A stretch of DNA of 12,540 bases from Chloroflexota bacterium (GTDB lineage: Bacteria; Chloroflexota; Dehalococcoidia; JACQGW01), in the NCBI GenBank assembly GCA_016199325.1, contig JACQGW010000002.1:1-12540 (forward strand), read 5' to 3'. Shown here piece after piece: positions 6,274 to 12,540 of the stretch (the first letter of the stretch is position 1; every line of letters begins with the position of its first letter). The notes under the pieces were generated by a model that was not told where the DNA came from, did not search any database, and saw nothing but the letters and a program-made list of their open reading frames with translations. The position numbers were made by a program, and so were the translations under genes.

Positions 6274-7284
6274 TCAGTATCCTCTGGCCTTGTCGACCAG
6301 ATTGAGCAGCGGCTCGCCGGCCAGGTATCGGCGCAGGTTCTCGCAAAAGACCTCGATCATGCCATCCAGCGCGCGCTCGGTGCGGGCAGCCATGTGCGGG
6401 CTGATGAGCACGTTGGACATCTCCCAGAGCGGACTGCTTGCCGGCAGCGGCTCGACTTCGAAGACGTCCAGCCCCGCTCCGGCGATCCAGCCCTCGCGCA
6501 GCGCCCGAATGAGCGCCGCTCCGTCGACGAGCGGACCGCGCGCGACGTTGATCAGGTGAGCGGTGGGCTTCATGTGCCTCAGCTCCCGCTCGCCGATGAG
6601 GTGGTAGGTTTCTGCGGTCAGCGGAGCGGTGAGGACGACGAAATCGGCCGGCGCCAGCGCCTCGTCGAGCCGGTGTCTCGGGAACACTTGCTGGACGCCG
6701 GTAACGTCCTCGTGCGAGTCGCTCCGCCTGACCCCCAGGACCCGCATCCCGAGCTCCGCCCCGAGTCGGGCGACGGCCCGGCCAATCTTGCCCAGCCCCA
6801 CGACAGAGAGCGTCCGATGGCGCAGCTCCGACGCCGTGAAGTCCTGCCAGATCCGGTGCCGCTTCTGCTCCGAGAGCCGCAGCCAACCCTTGGCGAAGAT
6901 GAGCATCATCGCCAGGACGTGCTCGGCCATCGGCGCCGGTGCGTAGCTGCCGGAGGTCGTCACCTGGACGTCGCTCCGCCGGAGCTCGTCGGTCCAGACG
7001 TCGTCGACGCCAGCACCGGTGAACTGCACCCAGCGCAGCACCGGCGCGCGCCGGCCGAAGCCGGCCGGCAGGCGAGCGGCGAAGGCGACCTCGGCCTGCC
7101 GGAGGAGCGGCTCGGCCTCCGGCCGAAACGCGGGGTAGAAGGCCGGATCGTCGCCCGGGGCCGCGGGCTCGAAGGCAACGCCGTCGGCATCGCCGTCGAC
7201 GGCAATCCGCCGACTGACCGCCCGAATCGCCGCGAGGTGCGCCTCGGCCAACCGGGCGCTGATGAGCACGTGAAGCTCTGCCAT
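6274..7284 (-). CDS. D-2-hydroxyacid dehydrogenase (GhrA/GRHPR-like, probably NADP-type)
   Basis: A 336-residue member of the D-isomer 2-hydroxyacid dehydrogenase family. GLGKIG (163-168) binds the dinucleotide; R249 in NVARGP, E278 in FEVEP and H297 in SPHMAA form the catalytic set. The second Rossmann strand ends in VRRSDS (R186, R187) with no acidic residue, as in NADPH-preferring glyoxylate/hydroxypyruvate reductases. This differs from D168 in the paralogue at 4359-5342. Start ATG 7284 lies 13 bases after the dehydratase stop; its own ribosome-binding site is weak, so translational coupling is likely. It is flanked by a dehydratase and an aldolase, so reduction of glyoxylate, hydroxypyruvate or a similar 2-oxo acid formed by the pathway is plausible. 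The two dehydrogenases in the window diverge strongly, so a recent duplication is unlikely. Confidence 0.88.
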   Translation of the reverse strand: MAELHVLISARLAEAHLAAIRAVSRRIAVDGDADGVAFEPAAPGDDPAFYPAFRPEAEPLLRQAEVAFAARLPAGFGRRAPVLRWVQFTGAGVDDVWTDELRRSDVQVTTSGSYAPAPMAEHVLAMMLIFAKGWLRLSEQKRHRIWQDFTASELRHRTLSVVGLGKIGRAVARLGAELGMRVLGVRRSDSHEDVTGVQQVFPRHRLDEALAPADFVVLTAPLTAETYHLIGERELRHMKPTAHLINVARGPLVDGAALIRALREGWIAGAGLDVFEVEPLPASSPLWEMSNVLISPHMAARTERALDGMIEVFCENLRRYLAGEPLLNLVDKARGY

Positions 7285-7297
7285 CCTGAGGCCGCCG

Positions 7298-8440
7298 TCA
7301 GACCCGATACCTGGCGACGGTCTCTTCGTTCAGATCGACGCCCAGCCCCGGCTTCTGGGGCAGGGGCACGCAGCCCTCGCCGTCGATCGCCAGGGGCTGC
7401 AGGAAAAGCTCGTCTCGCAGCGGGTTCGGGTTCCGATCGAACTCCAGCATCCCGCCGTTGGGCAGGGAGGCCAGCAGGTGCAGGTTGGAGACCATGGCCA
7501 TGGCCGACGTGAAGGCGTGCGGGATGCACGGGAGGTCATGGGCGGCGGCCAGCGCGGCGATCCGCCGGCACTCGGTGATTCCCCCCGACCAGATGACGTC
7601 GGGCTGCACGATGTCGACCGCCCGCCGGGCGATCAGGTCGCGAAAGCCGTAGCGGGTGAACTCGGTTTCATAGCCGGCCACCGGGATGTCGATGGCGGCG
7701 GCCACCTGGGCGCTGCCCTCGACGTCGTCGGTCTTGACCGGCTCCTCGAACCAGGTGATGTCAAAGTCCTGGATGGCGCGCGCTATCTGGATCGCCTCTT
7801 TGGGAGCGTACATGTTGTTGGCGTCGACGATCACCTGGCAATCGTCCCCAACGGCAAACCGGACGGCTTTGACCCGAGCGACGTCGGCGCTGAGCGGCAG
7901 CCCGCCGATCTTCATCTTGACCGCTCGAAAGCCCGCTGCGACGGCGGCACCCGTTTCGTCGGCGAGCTCTTCGACGGTCTTGCCCTCGCTGTAGAAGCCG
8001 CCGCTGGCATAGGCGGGCACCCTGTCCCGATAGGCACCCAGTACCTTGTAGAGCGGGGCGCCGAGCGCCTTGCCGACGATGTCCCACAGGGCGATGTCGA
8101 TCCCGCTCAGCGCAGCCACCAGGAACCCGCGGCGGCCGCTGCCGCCCATGTACCGATAGATCTTCTGCCAGATGCGCTCGACGTAGAAGGGATCCTCGCC
8201 GACCACCAGCGGCTTGAGATAGAGCTCGATGGCGCCCGCCACAACGGCAGGCGGAGCGCCGCACAGGGCAGCATCGCCCAGGCCGACGATCCCCTCGTCG
8301 GTCTGGATACGCACAAGGGCCATCCCGCGGGCTCGGTTGATCCGTCCTCCCTCGCCCGGGCTCAGGGCACCTCGACCGTCCCAGATAGCCCGATCGAGGG
8401 GGCAGGAGAGCTTGTCTACGGTGACATTGGTGATCTTCAC
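7298..8440 (-). CDS. Mandelate racemase/muconate lactonizing enzyme-family dehydratase (enolase superfamily)
   Basis: A 380-residue enolase-superfamily enzyme with the N-terminal capping domain (about 1-125) and a C-terminal barrel. Mandelate racemase-subgroup residues are complete: K175-x-K177 in VKMKIGG, metal ligands D206 (VIVDANN), E232 (WFEEP) and E258 (AGYETE), the D281/H308 dyad (VQPDV and CIPHAF) and E333 (MLEFD). The family abstracts the alpha proton of a carboxylate; members are mostly acid-sugar dehydratases or racemases, and the KxK plus His/Asp set permits either. Start is GTG 8440, with GGAGG five bases upstream. It follows the permease stop by 33 bases and is followed 13 bases later by the dehydrogenase. 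Beside an aldolase, dehydration to a 2-keto-3-deoxy acid is the best guess. Confidence 0.9.
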   Translation of the reverse strand: MKITNVTVDKLSCPLDRAIWDGRGALSPGEGGRINRARGMALVRIQTDEGIVGLGDAALCGAPPAVVAGAIELYLKPLVVGEDPFYVERIWQKIYRYMGGSGRRGFLVAALSGIDIALWDIVGKALGAPLYKVLGAYRDRVPAYASGGFYSEGKTVEELADETGAAVAAGFRAVKMKIGGLPLSADVARVKAVRFAVGDDCQVIVDANNMYAPKEAIQIARAIQDFDITWFEEPVKTDDVEGSAQVAAAIDIPVAGYETEFTRYGFRDLIARRAVDIVQPDVIWSGGITECRRIAALAAAHDLPCIPHAFTSAMAMVSNLHLLASLPNGGMLEFDRNPNPLRDELFLQPLAIDGEGCVPLPQKPGLGVDLNEETVARYRV

Positions 8441-8473
8441 CGATTCCTCCGTTGATGTCAGTTCGTTCGGTCG

Positions 8474-9385
8474 CTAACGTTCGTGACGGAGCCGCGGATC
8501 CAGCAGATCCCGCAGTCCGTCACCCAGCAGGTTCAAACCGGTCACGACCGACATGATGGCGAGGCCGGGGAAGGCGCCCAGCCACCACTGGTCGAGCATG
8601 GTGGCGCCGGCCGCCACCATCGAGCCCCAGTCGGGGGTCGGCGGTCGGACGCCCAGCCCCAGGAAGCTCAAGACGGCCGCCATGGTGATCCCGTTTCCCA
8701 GGTCGAGCGTCGCGATGACGAAGACTGGCGTCGCCGAGTTCGGCAGGACGACCCGTCGCAGGACGTACCATTCGCTGGCCCCCAGGGCGCGCGCGGCCGT
8801 GACATACTCGTTCTGCTTGGTCGATTGGACAACCCCCCGGACCATCCGCGCGTACTGCGGCCACCAGACGAGGAGGATGGCGAGCATGGAGCTCGACAGG
8901 TCCGGTCCGAGCGCGGCGGCAATGGCCAGCGCCAGGATAATGGGCGGAAAGGCTAGGAAGAGGTCGGCGACCCGCATGATCAGCTCATCGGCCAGCCGGC
9001 CAAAGAACCCCGCCACGGCGCCCAGGAGGGTCCCGACCAGCGCGGCCGCCAGAACGACGGCGACCCCGACGGAGACCGAGATCCGTCCCCCGTGCAGGAT
9101 CCGGCTGAGGACGTCGCGCCCCAGCGTGTCTGTGCCCATCAGGTGCGCCGGCCCCGGCGGCTGCAGCCGTCTGACGACGTCCTGGTCGAGGGGGCCATAC
9201 GGGGTCACCAGGTCGGCGCCGACGAGGATCACCGCCCAGATCAGAACGCCGGCAAGACCGAGCGCGGCCAGCGGCTTGCGCCGCAGGAAGCGATCGAGCT
9301 GGGAGAACTGGTGGCGCCAGCGGTGGGACTGCCCACGCGCGACCACGTCGAGAAGGCCGCCCGACAGCGAATCGGTCGTACTCAC
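8474..9385 (-). CDS. ABC transporter permease, DppC/OppC-like
   Basis: A 303-residue inner-membrane permease of the peptide/nickel (Dpp/Opp) class. A cytoplasmic N-terminal region (1-37) precedes the first membrane helix (about 39-61). Next come the HLMGTDTLGRDVLSRI signature (81-96) and helices near 104-126, 138-160, 166-180, 219-245 and 270-290. The EAA loop that contacts the ATPase reads EYVTAARALGASEWYVLRRVVLPN (193-216, in two halves). The start is GTG 9385, sharing one base with the TAG stop of the preceding permease (TAGTG), a sign of tight translational coupling. It should pair with the DppB-like subunit. The ATPases it needs are not in the window. Confidence 0.93.
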   Translation of the reverse strand: MSTTDSLSGGLLDVVARGQSHRWRHQFSQLDRFLRRKPLAALGLAGVLIWAVILVGADLVTPYGPLDQDVVRRLQPPGPAHLMGTDTLGRDVLSRILHGGRISVSVGVAVVLAAALVGTLLGAVAGFFGRLADELIMRVADLFLAFPPIILALAIAAALGPDLSSSMLAILLVWWPQYARMVRGVVQSTKQNEYVTAARALGASEWYVLRRVVLPNSATPVFVIATLDLGNGITMAAVLSFLGLGVRPPTPDWGSMVAAGATMLDQWWLGAFPGLAIMSVVTGLNLLGDGLRDLLDPRLRHER

Positions 9386-10401
9386 TATTCACCCAGCCGG
9401 ATGCGGGGGTCGATGAGGGCCTGGACGACGTCCACCAGGAGGTTGGCGAGCACGTAGATGACGGCGATGACCGTCGTCACACTCATGATCGCCGGGAAGT
9501 CGAGGCGGGACGTGCCCTGGAAGGCGTAGCGGCCCATCCCCGGCCAGGCGAAGATGGTCTCGGTCACCACGGCGCCCGCAAGGAGGCTGCCATAGCTCAG
9601 CCCCAGGAAAGCCACCGTCGGGATCAGCGCGTTCCGCAGCGCATGGCGGTAGACCACTGTGTGCGCGCGGAGGCCCTTGGCATGGGCGGTCCGGATGTAC
9701 TCGTGGCCGATGACGTCCAGCATGCTCGAGCGCGTCACCCGAAGGACGAAGACCATCTGGTTGCCGCCCAGGACGAGCGCGGGCAGCATGAGGTGGCGGA
9801 CGCTGCTGGCGAGCGCATCCCAGTCGCCCGCCAGCAGGCTATCGACGATGTAGAGACCGGTGAGCGTTGGCGGCGCCGCCAGGCGGGCGTCGATGCGACC
9901 GGGACCCGGGAACCAGCCCAGCCAGGCGTACAGGATCAGGAGGCTGACCAGGCCGAGCCAGAAGACGGGAGCCGAGACGCCCAGCAGCGAGACGACGCGA
10001 ATGAGCCGATCCAGCCAACCCTCCCGCCGGACGGCGGTCAGCACCCCCAGCGGAATCCCCAGGAAGACGCTGACCGCCATGGCAGCGGTTGCGAGCTCCA
10101 GGGTGGCCGGCAGGTAGAGGGCCAGATCCTCGGCGACGGGGCGGCGCGAGCCGATGGAGATTCCGAAGTCGAGTTGGATGAGGCCCCACAGATACCGCAG
10201 GTACTGTTCGGGGAGAGGGCGATCCAGCCCCCACTTCTCCCGGAAGGCCTGAACCGCGTCCGGGCGGGCCTTGTCGCCCAGCATCGTCGCCACCGGGTCG
10301 GACGGCACCAGATGCGACACGACGAACGTCATCAGCGTGATGCCGACGATCATCGGCACCAGCAGGAGCAGGCGTCGGAGCACAAAGCCCTGGAGCGTCA
10401 T
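9385..10401 (-). CDS. ABC transporter permease, DppB/OppB-like
   Basis: A 338-residue inner-membrane permease of the DppB/OppB type. The N-terminal helix (about 9-30) ends in the usual LVPSDPVATMLG motif (31-42), followed by the periplasmic segment with EKWGLDRPLPEQYLRYL (55-71). Further helices lie near 100-123, 135-160, 205-222, 260-285 and 307-328. The EAA loop covers 234-261 (EYIRTAHAKGLRAHTVVYRH, then ALRNALIP). ATG 10401 lies 43 bases after the solute-binding protein gene; upstream AGGGTGG is only a weak ribosome-binding site. It overlaps the next permease by one base. Length and features are typical. In this class the substrate is often not a peptide. Confidence 0.93.
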   Translation of the reverse strand: MTLQGFVLRRLLLLVPMIVGITLMTFVVSHLVPSDPVATMLGDKARPDAVQAFREKWGLDRPLPEQYLRYLWGLIQLDFGISIGSRRPVAEDLALYLPATLELATAAMAVSVFLGIPLGVLTAVRREGWLDRLIRVVSLLGVSAPVFWLGLVSLLILYAWLGWFPGPGRIDARLAAPPTLTGLYIVDSLLAGDWDALASSVRHLMLPALVLGGNQMVFVLRVTRSSMLDVIGHEYIRTAHAKGLRAHTVVYRHALRNALIPTVAFLGLSYGSLLAGAVVTETIFAWPGMGRYAFQGTSRLDFPAIMSVTTVIAVIYVLANLLVDVVQALIDPRIRLGE

Positions 10402-10444
10402 GCGCGCACCACCCTACCGTCCGGTCCCGGTTCGTCCTCGCGCG

Positions 10445-12253
10445 TCAGTCCTTGGACGCGCTCTGGGGCGTGAAGAAGAACATCGGCTGGGCGACGATCC
10501 CCTTGACGTTGGCCCGATGAGCGATGAAGAGCGGCGGCTCGATGAGCGCGGCGTAGGGCCCGCGATCCAGGATCTGCTTCTGGACCTGCTGGTAGAGCTC
10601 GAGCCGCTTGCCGGTGTCGGCCGTCGCGACGGCGTTCTTCAGGAGGTCGGCGATGTCCGTATCGGTCTTCCAACTGGTCCGCCCCTTGGTGATGAGCCCG
10701 CCCGGAACGAAGACGCCCAGGTAGTTGGAGGCGTCCGGGAAGTCCATGTAGTACCAGGCGATGACCAGATTGATGTCGCCCGGCCGCCACTTCTGGACCC
10801 AGACACCGGTCTCCATCGGCTCGAGCTCGACCTGGATGCCCACTTTGCCCAGGTCGGCCTGAACCTTCTCGGCGAGGGTCGTGACCTTGACCCCTGCGTT
10901 CGTCGCCGTCACGACCGAGAGCTTGGCCTTGAACCCATTGGGGTAGCCGGCCTTCGCCAGCAGCTCTTTGGCCCTGGCGAGGTCCATCTTCGGCACCTCG
11001 GCGGCCGGGAGAGTGCCGGCAAAGCCGGTTGGGACGATGCTGGCCGGCTGGACGGCGCCGGGCACCAGCGCCTTGAACCCCTCATAGTCGAGGGCGGCGC
11101 GGATGGCGCGGGCCACGTCGGGCTTGGCCAGCGCCTCATGCTTGGCCGGGTCGCGCGTCATCCCGACGTAGAACACCCAGGTGCTCGGCGTGCTGCTCAC
11201 GGCGACGTCCCGATTGCTCTTGAGCGCAGGGATGTGCTCAGGGAGCAGGTTCACGGCGACGTCGATCTCGCCGCGCTCGAGCATCAGCTTCTGGGTGCCG
11301 GACTCCGGCACGGCCTTGACGACGATCTCGTCGAAGGACTTCGCCGGTCTCCAGGCGTTGGGATTGCGCCGCAGGACGGCCTGGTTCTTCGGCGTGTACT
11401 GGGCAAGCGTGTACGGCCCAGTCCCGGCCGAGTTGCTGGTCAGCCACTGCTCCGCTTTGTCGGTCTTGTCGGCGTCGGCGGCTGCGGTGGCGCCCTTCGC
11501 CTCAGCCGTCTTCCGGTCCATCACCGACAGGGGAGGCGCGGCGAGCGCGGCCAGGAAGGAGGCATCCGGCGCCTTGAGCGTAAACCGGACTGTCTGCGGG
11601 TCCGGCGCTTCCACCTTCTGGATGGGATCGGCCAGGAACGCCGGCGTGCCCTTCAGGTTGATGAACCGCTCGAAGCTCCACTTGACGTCGTCGGATGTCA
11701 TCGGATTGCCGCTGGCGAACTTGACGCCGGACCGGAGCTTGAAGGTGTAGACCGTGGCATCCGGTGAGACCTCCCAGCTCGTCGCCAGCATGGGCGTGGG
11801 GTTCTTGAAATCGTTGTCCAGGAAGGTCAGCAGCGTCTCATAGCTCGCCACGTCGAAAATTGGATAGCTGACCTCCAGCGCGCGATGGGGGTCCAGGCTG
11901 ATGACGTCGTCGATGTTCATGCCGACGACGAGGGTCTTGCTCACCTTGGCGGCCTGGGCGGGTGTCGGCTGGACCGCCGGCGCCGCCGTGGGAGCGGTCG
12001 TGGCTGCCGGCGCAGGTGTCGGCGCGGGGGCTGTGGTCGGAGCGGGAGCCGCCGGCGGCGGGGCCGTCGTGGCCGCCGGCCGTGGTGTTGGCGCCGGCGC
12101 CGGCGTGGGCGCGGCGGCAGGCTGGGCGCAGGCGGTCAACAGCGCGATGCCGCTGAGGCCGATGCCGCCTGCCATCAACTGAAAGAGCTGTCGGCGACTG
12201 TAGACCCGGTTACGTGCGGCTTCTCTCCGGAGATGATTCTCGGGATGCAGCAT
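10445..12253 (-). CDS. ABC transporter solute-binding lipoprotein, DppA/OppA class (SBP_bac_5)
   Basis: A 602-residue extracytoplasmic binding protein, first gene of the minus-strand operon. The N-terminus carries a twin-arginine motif (YSRRQLFQLM, R20-R21), a hydrophobic core (about 27-40) and a lipobox LTAC with C42 as the lipidated residue. A Tat-like signal and membrane anchoring follow from this. Residues 43-104 are a low-complexity Ala/Pro/Thr spacer, then the class 5 solute-binding fold begins (about 105-602), with its signature YTFKLRSGVKFASG at 169-182 and TSDDVKWSFER (186-196). ATG 12253 follows GAGAGGAG (12261-12268) at seven bases. Being larger than usual (about 520-550) is due to the spacer. 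Substrate is inferred from the downstream enzymes to be a hydroxy or sugar acid or a small conjugate of one; peptide binding cannot be excluded. Confidence 0.93.
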   Translation of the reverse strand: MLHPENHLRREAARNRVYSRRQLFQLMAGGIGLSGIALLTACAQPAAAPTPAPAPTPRPAATTAPPPAAPAPTTAPAPTPAPAATTAPTAAPAVQPTPAQAAKVSKTLVVGMNIDDVISLDPHRALEVSYPIFDVASYETLLTFLDNDFKNPTPMLATSWEVSPDATVYTFKLRSGVKFASGNPMTSDDVKWSFERFINLKGTPAFLADPIQKVEAPDPQTVRFTLKAPDASFLAALAAPPLSVMDRKTAEAKGATAAADADKTDKAEQWLTSNSAGTGPYTLAQYTPKNQAVLRRNPNAWRPAKSFDEIVVKAVPESGTQKLMLERGEIDVAVNLLPEHIPALKSNRDVAVSSTPSTWVFYVGMTRDPAKHEALAKPDVARAIRAALDYEGFKALVPGAVQPASIVPTGFAGTLPAAEVPKMDLARAKELLAKAGYPNGFKAKLSVVTATNAGVKVTTLAEKVQADLGKVGIQVELEPMETGVWVQKWRPGDINLVIAWYYMDFPDASNYLGVFVPGGLITKGRTSWKTDTDIADLLKNAVATADTGKRLELYQQVQKQILDRGPYAALIEPPLFIAHRANVKGIVAQPMFFFTPQSASKD

Positions 12254-12286
12254 GGTCGAGCTCCTCTCTCTCGCTGGCTACGAAGT

Positions 12287-12326
12287 CCCGACGTCACGAA
12301 CGGCGGTGGCAAAGCACCGAGTCGGG
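12287..12326 (-). promoter_or_regulatory. Possible hairpin in the leader of the binding-protein operon
   Basis: On the transcribed strand CCCGAC and GTCGGG (12326-12321 with 12292-12287) enclose a second stem CGGTG/CACCG (12319-12315 with 12308-12304, loop of six). An 11-base bulge lies on one side. It sits 34 bases before the binding-protein start codon and just before its ribosome-binding site. No known riboswitch class was recognised. The outer stem is short, so chance is possible. Confidence 0.3.
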
Positions 12327-12339
12327 CTCTGTGTCCCGC

Positions 12340-12359
12340 CTACTCCATCGCACCTCCTT
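12340..12359 (-). promoter_or_regulatory. Strong Shine-Dalgarno followed by a two-codon ORF in the leader
   Basis: Reading leftwards, AAGGAGGTG (12359-12351), a near-perfect match to the anti-Shine-Dalgarno sequence, is followed by ATG GAG TAG (12348-12340). The start is about 95 bases upstream of the binding-protein start and in another frame. It could be a minimal upstream ORF or ribosome standby site controlling the operon, or a relic. Spacing of about three bases from the GGT is short. The rest of 12254-12400 shows no gene. Confidence 0.35.
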
Positions 12360-12400
12360 CTCCCGCGTCAGCGCCTCACCGATAGCGTACCCCCCTCAGT

Positions 12401-12540
12401 CCCCCCGTCGGCGGGGGGAAACAGACCGGCTCCCTCCCCGCCGGCGGGGGGAAGCAGACCGGCTCCCTCCCCGCCGGCGGGGGGAAGCAGACCGGCTCCC
12501 TCCCCGCCGGCGGGGGGAAGCAGACCGGCTCCCTCCCCGC
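12401..12540. repeat. 33-bp perfect tandem repeat, open at the window edge
   Basis: Three identical 33-base units occupy 12422-12454, 12455-12487 and 12488-12520, and a fourth begins at 12521 and is cut by the window end after 20 identical bases. Each starts CAGACCGGCTCCCTCCCCGC and ends with a G-run then AAG. A degenerate half-unit precedes them (12401-12421). Every unit contains the palindrome CCCCGCCGGCGGGG, able to fold with a CCGG loop; the degenerate copy keeps the stem (CCCCCCG 12401-12407, CGGGGGG 12412-12418) with a TCGG loop. No unique spacers exist, so it is a minisatellite rather than a CRISPR array. Confidence 0.9.

Noticed and set aside
6251..6886. N-terminal extension of the aldolase reading frame
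   Set aside because: The upstream part overlaps the dehydrogenase gene in another frame, shows no family similarity, and a good ribosome-binding site precedes ATG 6250.
12314..12325. tracrRNA-like string GCACCGAGTCGG
   Set aside because: It matches 12 bases of the Streptococcus pyogenes tracrRNA tail, but no anti-repeat, Cas gene or second tracrRNA stem is present; the bases are explained by a local inverted repeat.
12388..12400. Weak -10-like box on the minus strand (GGTACGCTATC) upstream of the transporter operon
   Set aside because: Only a poor match to TATAAT and no credible -35; not strong enough to annotate as a promoter.
12401..12540. CRISPR array
   Set aside because: The 33-base period is identical throughout with no unique spacers, and there are no cas genes in the window.

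Overview
The window is GC-rich bacterial DNA with tightly packed metabolic genes. I infer Chloroflexota (Thermomicrobia-like or a related soil or environmental lineage). The reasons are: a solute-binding lipoprotein with a Tat-like twin-arginine motif, a lipobox and a roughly 60-residue Ala/Pro/Thr linker; heptanucleotide and GC-rich tandem repeats between genes; and a 30-bp hairpin repeat of the 'catgctgagc...gcgaagcatctc' kind, which I associate with this phylum. This assignment rests on style, not on a marker gene.

Layout: bases 1-316 hold two separate degenerate heptamer arrays, an extended -10 promoter (220-228) and a dyad-rich leader. A plus-strand operon follows: a hydantoinase/dihydropyrimidinase-type cyclic amidohydrolase (317-1696), a small protein resembling PNPOx-type flavoproteins (1717-2229), a UbiX-type flavin prenyltransferase (2242-2820) and a UbiD-family prenylated-FMN decarboxylase (2827-4164). 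A 161-bp nested inverted-repeat element fills the next gap. It is followed by an NAD-type D-2-hydroxyacid dehydrogenase (4359-5342), also on the plus strand.

A hairpin-forming intergenic region (5355-5420) separates this from a convergent six-gene minus-strand operon. Read in the direction of transcription, that operon encodes a peptide/nickel-class ABC solute-binding lipoprotein (12253-10445), a DppB-like permease (10401-9385), a DppC-like permease (9385-8474), a mandelate racemase/muconate lactonizing enzyme-type dehydratase (8440-7298), a D-2-hydroxyacid dehydrogenase with NADP-type features (7284-6274) and an HpcH/HpaI-type aldolase (6250-5474). No ABC ATPase is present. The window ends inside a perfect 33-bp tandem repeat (12422-12540).

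How the genes may work together: UbiX supplies prenylated FMN to the UbiD decarboxylase. The amidohydrolase and flavoprotein beside them suggest a route that decarboxylates, perhaps reduces, and then hydrolytically opens an N-heterocyclic or cyclic-amide carboxylic acid. The minus-strand operon looks like a self-contained import and breakdown cassette for a hydroxy acid such as an aldonate or aldarate: uptake, dehydration to a 2-keto-3-deoxy acid, retro-aldol cleavage to pyruvate (or a related 2-oxoacid) plus an aldehyde, and reduction of a 2-oxo acid. Substrates of both systems are inferred. No transcription regulator, RNA gene, transposase or CRISPR-Cas gene was seen.
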